Origin: Nicotiana tabacum
Lineage: Eukaryota; Streptophyta; Magnoliopsida; Solanales; Solanaceae
Direction of reading: 5' to 3'
Assembly (NCBI RefSeq): GCF_000715075.1
Contig: NC_134095.1
Coordinates: forward strand, 64,671,990-64,735,989
DNA length: 64,000 nucleotides
In this document: one piece after another, positions 23,927 through 35,800 of the stretch
How positions within the stretch are numbered: position 1 is the first letter of the stretch
Layout: each line of letters starts with the position of its first letter
Made by a program: the position numbers and the translations under genes
Notes under the pieces: generated by a model
What the model was told of the DNA's origin: nothing
Database searches by the model: none
What the model saw: only the letters and a program-made list of their open reading frames with translations

Positions 23927-25136
23927 TCATACTATATTAAAAGCACGAAGGCCCTTAGCAAAATGTCGTTCGCCTTTTTTACCCTTTAAAATTGGAGTTC
24001 ACACTAGACAAAATAGTCATTTAATTATTCTCCTAATATTTAGTTCTTGAAATTGACTAAATTTTTTGTTATTAAATTATTTTCCATTGAACTAGGTAGG
24101 AAACCCTAAAATTTAGGACTATAAAGTCAATTAAAACTTTACTTAACTTAAATATTTTCCTTATTTGAATTATATATGTCACATAATTAAAATTCTTACA
24201 TGTTGCTTTCATGGAAATATATTCTATGAAAAATAAATAAATAACGTGTGTTTTAAATAAAATTAAAGTAAATAACTGATCCATCAATTTTATGCCTAAT
24301 ATTTAAAAAGGCACGTAAGAAATAGTGCATTTAAGTCATAGTTTTGATTTAAAAAAAATGAAAACATTAATGATAATTCATATTAAGGTGGCATGAATTT
24401 AGACTTTAAAAAGCAATTGTGACATTCTATTTTCTTTTAACAATAAGGACGTAGAATTTGAAATATACTTACAAGTTTTGTCCATTTTTATTGTCCAAAT
24501 ATTAAGAAATAATCAAATGATAATCTTTTTTAAATGTGACATTATTTTAAATGGTAGAATAAGTTAATCAATATATATTTTGTACACAAAATAGGAATAT
24601 AAAAAGAACATATATATGTAATTGGTCGCGAGTAAAAGTACTTTAGAAAGAAATTTTAGGTAAAATAAGATAATAATTGAGCAAAAAAAAAAATATAAAA
24701 ATTGTTAATAATAATCGAGTTCGGATGCCTATATGATTATTAAGTTATTAATAGAATAAGGTTACAACTTTAGCAGTACCGTAAAATGAGTAAAGATAAA
24801 CAAAAATTAATTGTTGGTAAACTATCTTACATAAATTTTTTAATAAGTAACATGAAATATACATGCAATGTACATACCCAAGTCCTCAAGTAAAGTTGAA
24901 TGATTTTTTTACCTTTCAATCAAACGCTACTCCTATAACTTTTTTTGTACAATAAAGCAAGCAAGAGAAACTACTGAAGGAAGAACTATTAGACTAGATC
25001 AAACTCCTAAGGAAGAACTACTCTTAATTTTATATAATAACATAAACATATTTTTGAATATTATTTATTTTATTTATAAAATTTTACTTTTCATTAACAC
25101 GAGGGACAAGCGCAACGCGCGTATGCTAAAACTAGT
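23927..25136 (+). mobile_element. Non-autonomous Helitron-like element
   Basis: Starts TC after an A (TCATACTATATTAAAAGCAC) and ends CTAGT before a T. A GCGC-AAC-GCGC hairpin lies about 11 nt before the end (25110-25120). A 5'-TC, a 3'-CTRRT, a hairpin 10-12 nt upstream and insertion between A and T are the Helitron hallmarks. The 1210-bp interior is AT-rich without helicase coding. Confidence 0.72.
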
Positions 25137-26899
25137 TAATTAATAAACAACTTAAACATAGAAAAACTAAGTATGAAATAAAATGCTGAATTCATTTATT
25201 TTTAATAATCGTTGATAAAACACAGTATCAAAATAAGAAAATATATATGAGCTTAATATATATGGCTTGTGAACTTGAAAAAAAATAAAGAGGATTGAAG
25301 TAATTTAATAACACCTTGATAAGAACGAGACCATACGCGTTAGAAGCAAGTATCAAAATAAAACGAATAAGGAAAAAAAATCCAAATTTGCCCATGCACT
25401 TTGTAAAATGGTCCAAATTTATAACTTCCGTTAATATTTGGTCAGATTTATTCTTCTTGTTACAAAAATGAGCCATATTTATACTTATTGACAAGGGGAA
25501 AGTGTCAAATTAACCCTGAACTAGGCGAAATAGTCCGGATTTTTACCACTCTAGTATGTAGTGATTGTTTTACGCGAAGAATGTTTAGCATGTGGCAAAA
25601 ATAGTTAGTAGTAACAATAAGTCAATATCCCCTTGTAAAATATAGTACTTCATTAATTATAAATGTATCATTGTCTGCATGGGTGGACAAAAAGCCGTCC
25701 TAGAAGGGGCATTGAAACATGTTTTTCGGAGTCTACGCACGCGTAGGTATAACTATAAGGAACCTATTTCCCCTTTGTTTCTTAGTACTGCTATTTAATT
25801 GTTTATCCCTCCATTTTTCCATATCGGTACTAAACAGCCATATAAAAAGGAAGAGTAGAAGTGACTGCTTACATAAAAAGGAAGATCTGAGAAAAATTGG
25901 GCGTGGAAGGTTCACTGTCCAATTTTTTTTTTGAAGTACTCACTAAATTAAATAGGGGCGAGCGCCCCATCAAATTTCTACCAAATTGCCATTGAACATC
26001 GGCTTCTAACAACACAAGAAAATTCAATTCTAGAATAATTTTTAAACTCGTTATTACACATAGTTAATCCAAGGTGATTATTTATATAAGACCACTTGGC
26101 AAGTCGTTCTCTTTCATTGACTTGCCAAATATATTTATATATAAAATAAAATAAAACAAGATTTCCTCTCCCTATTATTAACAAGTGATTGGGTATTCAG
26201 CTCACCATTAAAATAAGACGTCTAAGTCTAATCTATGTTCACATTATTCTTTTTTCTTTGGAGCATTTTCAATTTATTCCACAGCCTCTAGATTTGTGTC
26301 CGGTTGACTTTTTAGTAGATTAAAATTATTGAAACGCCTAAATAAAGAGTTCTACATAGTTCTGATGCTTCAGCATGTGAATCAAACTATTTCATACACA
26401 AGGGTGGAAATTTAGCAGACGATAATTTTATCTATAACAGTATGTTTGAATTTTTAATATGAGTAAAAACAAATTAGATGCCGTAACCAAAAACAGAAAA
26501 ATGTAAACTTGGTTAGGTAAAAATAATTAAAGGATTCAATGACAATAAAGTGATTTCGAACCCTTCCGCAAAAATATAAAGGGACAGAGCTATTATTCAT
26601 TGATTTTGGTTCATTTATGCTCAAAAATGTCTTGATTATAAAAAGAGAAAGTAAAGAAATAATGCAAAAGTAAAGAGTTTAGGGGTAAAAGGCTAAAAGA
26701 ATTAACGGGATACAATGACAATAAAGGCCAAAAAAGCCAATAATTTTAACAAAATCTGCTAGAAGCCAATCAAATCCATTCGTATATCCATATGTAACCA
26801 GTCACAAATAAGTGTGAAAAAGAAACATCTTTTTTTGTATTTTTTCAAGAAAGTTTAAATGAATACAGAGGTGTATGCACTGTGTATATTCATCTTTTT
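25137..26899. other. AT-rich intergenic region, no gene seen
   Basis: No supported open frame. 25370-25560 has paired motifs of the kind found in short MITE or MULE derivatives (CCAAATTTGCCCATGCACTT and later AATTAACCCTGAACTA), too weak to call. The rest is low-GC spacer leading to the FAB1D promoter. Confidence 0.45.
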
Positions 26900-27295
26900 G
26901 CCTCTTGAATTTTTGAAAATTCGAAAATCTAAATAACAACTAGGAGTACAATATAATTTTAACTTTTCTCATTCAAAAATATTTGGTATTATGGCACTTC
27001 TCCATACTGAAATTTGTCATTCAAGGAAGCAAAAGAAATTGAAAAGCAGTAAACAAGAGTGGGTCCCACTTAGGACCAAAAAGATTGCTTTCCAAAATTC
27101 TTCATTCTTCTCTTTCCTTAAAATTCATTTAAAATCAAATGTTCTATCTCCCTCTCCTAAACTTTCTTTAATTTTTCCTAGATTTTCCATTTTTGGGATA
27201 CCCAATTGGGAAATATTAACTGGGTAGTAAAGATCTTTCGCTAAAGGATTGATTTGGAGGGGCACCCTAAACATGTCAATTTGGTTCTTTTAACT
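26900..27295 (+). promoter_or_regulatory. Probable FAB1D promoter and 5' UTR exon
   Basis: The region ends at a good donor (ACT|GTAAGT, 27296). No in-frame start joins to the coding exon: the only ATG near the donor (27273) is closed by TAA before it. The transcription start is not identifiable by eye; 27050-27295 is the likely non-coding first exon. Confidence 0.45.
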
Positions 27296-29758
27296 GTAAG
27301 TCACTGTTAAGTTGAAATCTTTTTTAATCTTTTTTAGCTTTCTTGTTTTGCTGATTGTTAGTAATATGTATTGTTTTTTAAGTCCATGATCTTGTTATTT
27401 TCTTTGATTAGGGTCTATTGTACAGATTTTTTTTCATGTTGATCAGATTGGACTTGGGGTTACTACCAATTCTCTTTTCGTCTTTGTGAATTAATCTTTT
27501 TTTTTTTTTTTTTGGTTTTGTTACGGCATTGCAATTTGGTTCATGACTACTTTCCGCTCTATAAATTGTTTCGTATGTAAGTTCTTGGAGAATTTACAGT
27601 ATATAAGTTCGAGGCAAACTTCTTAATGAATATAAGAAGAATTCTCTTTTTCTTTTTCTTCTTTACTGACAAACTAGTTCTGTTAATTAGTGATTCATGA
27701 AGAAGTGTTGATATTAGAAAATCTAGGAAAGCTTTAAGTTTTCTAGATTTTCATGGGCGGCTATTGTTTAAACGAGTGGGCAGTGCAGGGATTTTCTCTT
27801 TCCTTTTTTTTTTTTCATCTGTGTTATTTTCTGACCCTTTTATCTTAATCTTTTGTTTTCATTTCCTACCCGGACTAATTCGGATTTTTGTCGCATAAGG
27901 CCGCGGAGAAGCGCCAGTGTTATCAAAGGCGTGCTTAAAGCGCGCTTAAGCCCTGAAGCGAGACTCAAAACATATTGAGCGATTCGCCTCGCTTAGCGAG
28001 CGTTTCAGCATTGTCATCAAAGCTCTAAGACATACTTTTCCTTGCCAATGAGCGTAATCCTGAAGATGCCACACTAAACAATTGATATTTTACTTTATTA
28101 TAAATTTTCTTCAATTTCTTAGTCCATATATTTGGTATTCATGTTTATAGATATTAGTTTTGGACTACATATACATATTTGTAGTTTTTCTCCATTTGCG
28201 CCTTTTTTCGTTAAAGCCCACGCTTTATTTACGCTTTGCGCTTAAAGCCCCAACATGCCTTAGAGCTTTCTTGCGCTTTTCACCTTTGATAACGCTGGCG
28301 CTGCCTATATGGTTCTTTTCCATTCCAGGATTTTAACCCGAGATTATCCATCCCACCACAACCTTTGGTGGTCCTTATTATCTTAAAGAAATATTTGTTT
28401 TTCTTGTAATGTGCAAATGGTTTTTCTCTCTTTTGTTTTTGAGGGCCGAATCATGAGTTTGGATGGGAAATCCCGATTTACTTCCTGCTTTTTAATTCAT
28501 GGAATTGGTATATAGGTTTGTGCCTAAAGCTAGAAATAATTGTAGCAATTGTTATCCTACTCATATACAGAAAAAAGAGAATAATAGTAACTGTTATCCT
28601 TTATATGTTTTTCTTAACATACTGATTCAAGATTACATCCCTGTTTGTGGCTAGTCATTGTTATACTGAAACCACCGAACTGTCATGCTATAATGTTTTG
28701 TTTTCTGTCAGTTCTATCATATTTATATCATTGTTTTAACAGTTGTGAGTGTATACTTTTTTCTTAATGGTGTTTGTTCTTAGGAAAACTTTAACTGCTG
28801 ATTGTGCTTGGTTTGGACAACAAATTCTATTTCTTCATAATTTCCCGTAAACAGTTTTACATTTCCACATTTAGTGCTCTGGAATTCAGCAATTGCATTT
28901 CATAAGCTGTTTACTGCAATGCCTATTTAGCAATTGAAACTAAGCCTCTCAAGTACCCTCTCCGTCCTATATCTTCATTTTCAGAAGCTGTTTGTTGCAA
29001 TGCTCGTTTTGCTATCGAAGCCTATAAAGTACCCCCTCCATTTAGAAAAGTTGGAATGTTTTGGAATAACTCCATAAAAGCAAAGAGTTAAAAAATATAT
29101 GATAATGGGTGCATTGATCATCATAAGTTCAAAATGATTGTCATTTAACTTGAAAGTAGTTCAATACTTGGCAATTGGACAACTTAAAAGAATGATTGCC
29201 TATTCCAAGCATGTCTAACGACTTGTAAGTGATTTTTTATTTTATTTTTCTAATACAACTCCAAGACAAGAGAACACACATGGCAAAAGTGATGGTGGTA
29301 ATAGGGTTCAGAAGGGAGTGTCGTAAAGGGTGATATGTGACTGGACTAGTGAGGAGGTGGGTAGAGCTTTTGTAGGTGGCGAGATACGCATGGTGGAATC
29401 TGGAATATGTGGGAAGCCTGTCATATACTTGCTATCATTTTATAGCACCCAGATGTCCTCCTTCAGTTTGTTTATGTTCTATACTTCAAAAACTATGACA
29501 TATCAACGAGGGCCTTTCTTGGAAACTTGCCAATGAAAAAAATATTATAGAGAGAGCTTCTTAAAGAACTTTATACTTGGTGATGGCCTAATAATGCTAA
29601 TATGAAGTCAATAAGCATTCTCATAGACTTGGTCGTCTTCATATGAAAGATTAGGTTGCCGCATCATATAACTCTTTTTTTGTTGAGAGGATGACTCTGT
29701 TTTTGTTTGTTTAAGTTGTTCACCTCACATTATTGACTTGGCTGTGGTAAGTTTGCAG
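27296..29758 (+). other. Long FAB1D 5' UTR intron
   Basis: A 2463-bp inferred leader intron, GTAAGT to GTTTGCAG. It holds a TIR element (27910-28302), a T-rich run at 27498-27516, and a diverged direct duplication (28902-28965 against 28985-29045). Long leader introns are common in plant FAB1-type genes; the boundaries need transcripts. Confidence 0.5.
27910..28302. mobile_element. MITE with 22-bp terminal inverted repeats
   Basis: Termini 27910-27931 and 28281-28302 are inverted repeats with two mismatches (core GTTATCAAAGG). Inside, both ends carry GCGCTTAAAGC-like repeats, so the inverted similarity extends inward. It is 393 bp long with no coding and no clear target duplication. It resembles hAT-type plant MITEs, but the class is unproven. 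Confidence 0.75.
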
Positions 29759-29832
29759 GTCTAAGATATTCCTGGCGTCCAATAAAATTGTGTCAATACT
29801 GTGGTGCTCAATAAACAAAGCCCGGTGGAAGC

Positions 29833-32800
29833 ATGGAAAAACTGGACAGTGGAAATTCCTTAAAGTTTTGCAGGAATTCTGAACAATTGTGCCAATTTTG
29901 CAGCGGAACACAAGAGAATGCAAGTCTGATGATCAATCCAGCTGCTTCATTACAAAGCATAAACAGCTATGGCTCATGTTGCAGTACGCTCTCCTTTCTT
30001 TATCTCATACTTTGACATATTAGTTACATTTATCATACACTTTAAGCTGATTCCTTGTTTTGTGATCATTCAGGTGACTTTTCAGTTGATGCAAACACAG
30101 ATGGGAGGTTAGTTGTAATTAGTTATGTTATTGTTTTTCTTAGGTGGAGGTTAAGTAGAGAGGCTGATTGTTCTGGTTTGAATAATGAATGAGCCTACTT
30201 ATTTTGACTTAGATTCCCCTTTTGTCTTTTTATCAGGGTTTATGTAGATGCATGTAGTACAGACAGCAGTCAAGAAGATTCTGGTTCTGCTACATGCATA
30301 GGAAGAGATGTAGAACTAACGAGAACTGGTAATTCCGAGGAACCCAAGGATAGTAGAAGGGAAAGATATGATGATGATGATGACGAAGCTGGAACCTCTT
30401 GTAATGATGAATTTGATGCCCAGTTCTGGCTGCCCCCACAACCAGAAGATGATGATGATGATATTGAGGGCAGTGTGGCTAATTATGACGATGACGATGA
30501 TGAATGTGGTGATGGTCGGAATTGGGGCAGGCCTGAATCTTTAATCAGCTTCGGTGAAGAAGGTTTTGGTAGTTATAAGTTTAAAGAGGAAAGGCAAAAG
30601 GCATTGCAAGAAGTAATGAATGGGAAGCTTAAGGCCCTTGTTAGTGACCTTCTTAAATCTGTTGGTGTCGCCACTTCGGGGAAAGAAGGTGATAACTGGG
30701 TTGATATAATCACTTCCTTATCATGGGAGGCTGCTTCATTTGTGAAGCCTGATGCTACAGAAGGAAAGATGAATCCTTTAGAATATGTGAAGATAAAATG
30801 CATTTCAACTGGCTCTCCCAGCCAAAGGTATCACTCTAGCCACTATTCCCTTATCTATGTTATACTTACTCCATTCCAAATTCATTCAAACCTAGGAAAA
30901 TTAGATATTAGGCAGTGTTCATTCAATGATATTCGGGAGAAGGTGCATGTGGCTCCCATTGAGGACAAGATGCGGGAAGCGAGGCTCAGATGGTTCGGGC
31001 ATGTACAAAGGAGAAGCCCAGATGCTCCAGTAAGGAGGTGTGAGCGGCTGGTTGTGGAAGGCACGATAAGAGGTAGAGGGCGGTCTAAGAAGTATTGGGG
31101 AGAGGTGATCAGGTAGGATATGATGAGACTTCAGATTTCCGAGGACATGACACTTGATAGGACGTTGTGGAGGTCGAGTATTACGGTTGTAGGCTAGGAG
31201 GTAGTTGAGTCTTGCGTTACTTTGTACCTTTGTGAGCCTCGTCCGGTAGGGTTTTGTCTAAGAGAGCTAGGGGCAATGTCGTGTCTTACTATTTTATTTT
31301 TCGATGTTGGATCCATTTACTAGCCACCGTTTTTGCTTTGCATTTTTCTTCTGCATTTTATGTTACTATTTTTCCCATGATCTCCGTGATGAATCTAATA
31401 TCCTCTCCTTTTATCTTCTTTTTATTATCTTGAGCCGAGGGTCTTTCGGAAACAGCCTATTAATGAGAGGGTAGTGTGAGCCCTTTTATCCTCTCCTTTC
31501 TATGCGTACACACTACCCTCCCTAGATCCCACTTGTGGAATTTTACTGGGTTGTTGTTGTTGTTGCAGTGTTCATTCATCAATTCTCTTTTTCATTTGGT
31601 TTCCTCTGCCATGCTTTCATTAATGTCCATTATCGCACTTCTTCCAAAAAAATTGACTCTCTTTTGGAATTTGAAAACAGAGGTACAACAACATCTGAAC
31701 AATTAGACTTCAAAAGGGTTTTCAAAAAGACGACCAAAAATTGAAAAACCTTACAAAAAGGCATGGTTTTCTATGCAAAACACCCAAGCTTCTATACATA
31801 TAGAAACCTCGTATGGTCCACTCACTGTAACATGCAGTATTATTGTAAAATTTATAATGATAAGTGCTTATTCAAACTAAGACTTTGGGATGGATGGATC
31901 ACCAAATTCTCCAGGCTTAACGGATTTGTTTTTTGTAGTCGTTTTGTCAGGGGGCTGGTCTTTAAAAAACATGCTGCTCACAAGCACATGCCAACAAAGT
32001 ACGACAAACCTAGGTTGCTTTTGATCCAGGGTGCACTAGGGCTCTCTTCAAGTGAGTTGTCATCATTTGAGTCCATGCAACAGGTAAACAACAATTCTGC
32101 GGTGTGTCAAATCACCAAAATGAGCATATTCTTTGGCTAGTGATTGTCTTTTTTTGTTTATTTATGTTACCAGGAGATAGATAGTGAGAAATCTATCCTC
32201 GATATGATAGAAAGATACCAACCGAATGTGGTTTTAGTGGAGAATGCTGTTTCTCGTAGCATACAGGAGTCTATTTTGAAGAAAGGATTAACTTTAGTCT
32301 TTGATATGAAACAACATCGCTTGGAGAAAGTTGCTCGTTGCACAGGTTCATTATCTGCTGATGTATTGGTTGGCCGAAAGCTCATGCAGTGTGATTCCTT
32401 TCATTTCGAAAAGTTTGTAGAAGAACATTCTACTTCTGGTGATGCCGGGAAAAAGCCTAGCAAAACATTGATGTTTATTGAGGGCTGTCCTACTCGTCTG
32501 GGATGTACAGTGAGTGTGCTTATTTTCTGTTTTCTTTTGATTGATGATTTCTAATGTGTTACTGATAGTGGGATCATGCATTTATCTGTTAGCTTGTCCT
32601 GAATATAAGTTGGAAGGAGATGCGTCTTTCTCCAGTGTGCTACAAAAGTACAGAATCTTGCATTGTGAACCTTACAAATCTTCACTTCGTTGTGCTCATT
32701 AGCCATACTGTCAAATTCCTTGTTACATCTTTCTTAAGATTGATGACATGGCATAACTTATCAAAAAGAAGAAGATTGATGACATGGCAGATACAAGGTG

Positions 32801-35800
32801 GCAATGAGTTTGTGTAACCGAAATAATTGGTGTATCATAATAAGCTTGTGTAATTGGATAATTAGTTATCGTCAATTACTTTGAAATAGATTTCTATTAT
32901 AAGATCGGATTGCATTTTGAAGGAGGTGGTTATGCATTGATAAATAAGCATTCTGAATTCACTTTGGTGTTATGACTCCTTGAAAAATTAAAGACAGTTT
33001 GCCACGTCGTTGTCTCTCTTTAGTAACATTGTTCGTGCACATACACACTCAACAATTGTGGGAGCTGTTATACTTGGGAGTTCCTATTTGATGCCAGATT
33101 TTGACTGATGCTTCCCTTTCCTTTTTGTCTTGCTGAGTAAAACTTCAAACTATTTCTTAATTTACGAGTTTTCAGAAGATTTTGAAATTATAACATAACT
33201 TGTTAAGTTTATTGTCTTAGCTAACTGGTTTTGCTATTAACTATGGAGTTACCTTAATCTGGTACTGCCTGGATGACTAACCAAAAACAACATCAATATT
33301 AATGATAATTTGATTCCATGAGCAATTGAGTCTGCTGAATTAGCCTATTCAGGTCGCATGGATTGTCTACTCGGTGTTTCCCTATCCCTTGTCTGCTACA
33401 TCCGGAGCATTTAGTTGTTGTCCACTGAATGTTATCTTTTTTGGCAGATTTTGTTAATGGGATCAAACAGTGTTGAATTGAAGAAGATTAAACGTGTAGT
33501 CAAAGATGATGCGATTGTCGTGGCGTACAATTTAATCCTAGAGACTTCTTTCCTCCTGGATCAAAAAGCAATGTTCTCAACTCTTCCTCTTAGCCAGGAG
33601 GTGAATCTAACACTTGGTAATGAAACACCATCGGTTACTGATGGACAAGGAATTATATCTAATGTTGAGGAGCATGTCGATGAAGCCAGTTCATCCTCTA
33701 CAGTTGATATTCCAATATCCAGTGGCTTCCATGAAGAAATAAATCATATGTTAGACACAGAAAGCGATTCTCTACCATATGAGCCATACAACCCAGTCGT
33801 TCTATCTGGATTATCATCTATCTCGTCCTCCGTCAGAAGGATTGTGGGGGATAGATTTCCTCTCTTCTCCACCTCTCGTCAATCCATGTCCTCATATCTT
33901 AGTTTTAATGGAGCCACGAAAGATGATCAGGGACGAGCTGATGTTCAAGTTTCTAATGTGCCTGATTTGATTAATCATAATGATGCAGAACAAAAACCGA
34001 GTTCTAATGAGGTGAATGCACCTGAAAAGGAGCTATATCATACTCCACTTGTGCCGCAGGAAGAATCTTTAGAATCACAAGTATCTGGTGAAAAGCTTGA
34101 AGACCAAGAACATATGAAGGATGACATGGCATCGTCATTGGATTCTGAGAGTATTTTGATTCTGATGTCCCGCCGGAATGCTTCAAGAGGGACTATGTGT
34201 GAGCATAGTCGTTTTTCTCGGATTAAGTTCTATCGAGATTTTGATATTCCCCTCGAAAAGTTTTTGCAGGATAATTTGCTAAATCAGGTGCTTGTAACTC
34301 AACTTTTCTCCACTTCAAACTCTTTCTTTGCATTAAGGTCCTTTCAGTTAAATTCACATCATTTGAGGTGGCTTTAATAATCCAAATCTATCAAATGGAA
34401 TATCGCTGAAAGGGATTGCATTAATTTGTATTTTCTCGAGCTGGCACCATTTGCTTATGTTGTTCACAAAGAAGCTCTTTTTTCTGCAGAAGCAGTGCAA
34501 GACCTGTGGTGAATCCCCTGAAGCTCACATTTTTCATTATGCGCATCACAACAAGCTCCTAACCATTCAAGTTCGGCATCTTCCCATGGAAAAGGGTCTG
34601 CGAGGTGAACGTGAAGGGAAACTCTGGATATGGAGTCGTTGCTGTAAATGCAAATCCCAGAGTGGAAGCTCATTATCCACAAAAAGAGTGTTAATATCCA
34701 CTTGCTCACGTGGTTTTTCTTTTGGAAAGTTTTTGGAGCTCAGTTTCTCAAATTCCTCTTTTTTTAGTAGACTGTCTCCCTGTGGTCACTCCTTTGATAA
34801 GGATTTCCTCTACTTCTTTGGGTATGACCACTTAACATAGTTCCATTTTCCTTTCTTTGTGAAGTAGTAGTTTGTTATATTTATACATTTGTATCCGGTG
34901 GCTATTTTTCCATCAGAAGCTTCTATTTTTACCCCCCCCCCCTTTGAACTGACATCATTATTTTTCGTATTGATCGTCAGATCTGTTTCTTATGAGATAA
35001 ATAGCCATGTTGATTCATGAGAGGATTTTTCTCGTATTTCATCTGTCCTCTCTGAAGATATTCATGTCATCTGTAAACATGTGCAGGTTAGGGCGAATGG
35101 TTGCTATGTTCAAGTACTCTACTGTAACTACTTATTCCGTGTTTCTTCCTCCCAAGGAGCTGGAATTTAGCAGTTCCGTTAAAGGAGAATTTCTTAAGCA
35201 GGACTTTGATGATGTATGTGCTCTTATGATTGTAGGATCCTGTTTTTATGTACCATGCTTTTGTACATTTGGCTGAACATGGAATCTGCATGTGGTATTG
35301 TTTAAATTGACCTAGGATTTCTTTTCTTTCTTAAACTAGGTGCACATGAAAGGGATTATGATGCTTCTTGATGTAGAAAAAGCTCTGAAGGCAGTACAGT
35401 CTCGTCTTGGAACAGCGCTAAATCTTCAAGGATCAATTAAGGATTTTTCTGAAATTGAAAACATGTTGAAGGAAGAGAGATCTCAGTTTGAGGTTAGATA
35501 CTTTCTGCTACCTTCTAGGATTTTACCTATTTTTATAGTATTTTATTTGATGAACCATGTTGGATTGAGGCATTGCCATAGTGGTATCTAAGAGAGATCT
35601 CAGTGTGAGGTTAGTTCCCTTTTGCTGCTGTTCTAGGATTTAATTTGATCAACCATGGCGGATTTATCCTTCATAATTGAGTCTCCAAGTTTCAGTTTCA
35701 GAAACTTATTTTTCTTTTTCTTATATATGGATTCTATTTCAGATTGACATACAAAATGTAGTTAAGAATGGGAGTCAGGATGTTGTGGTTTATAAATTTC

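Noticed and set aside
25370..25560. Possible MULE-type MITE
   Set aside because: Suggestive internal phrases only; no inverted termini or target duplication were identified.
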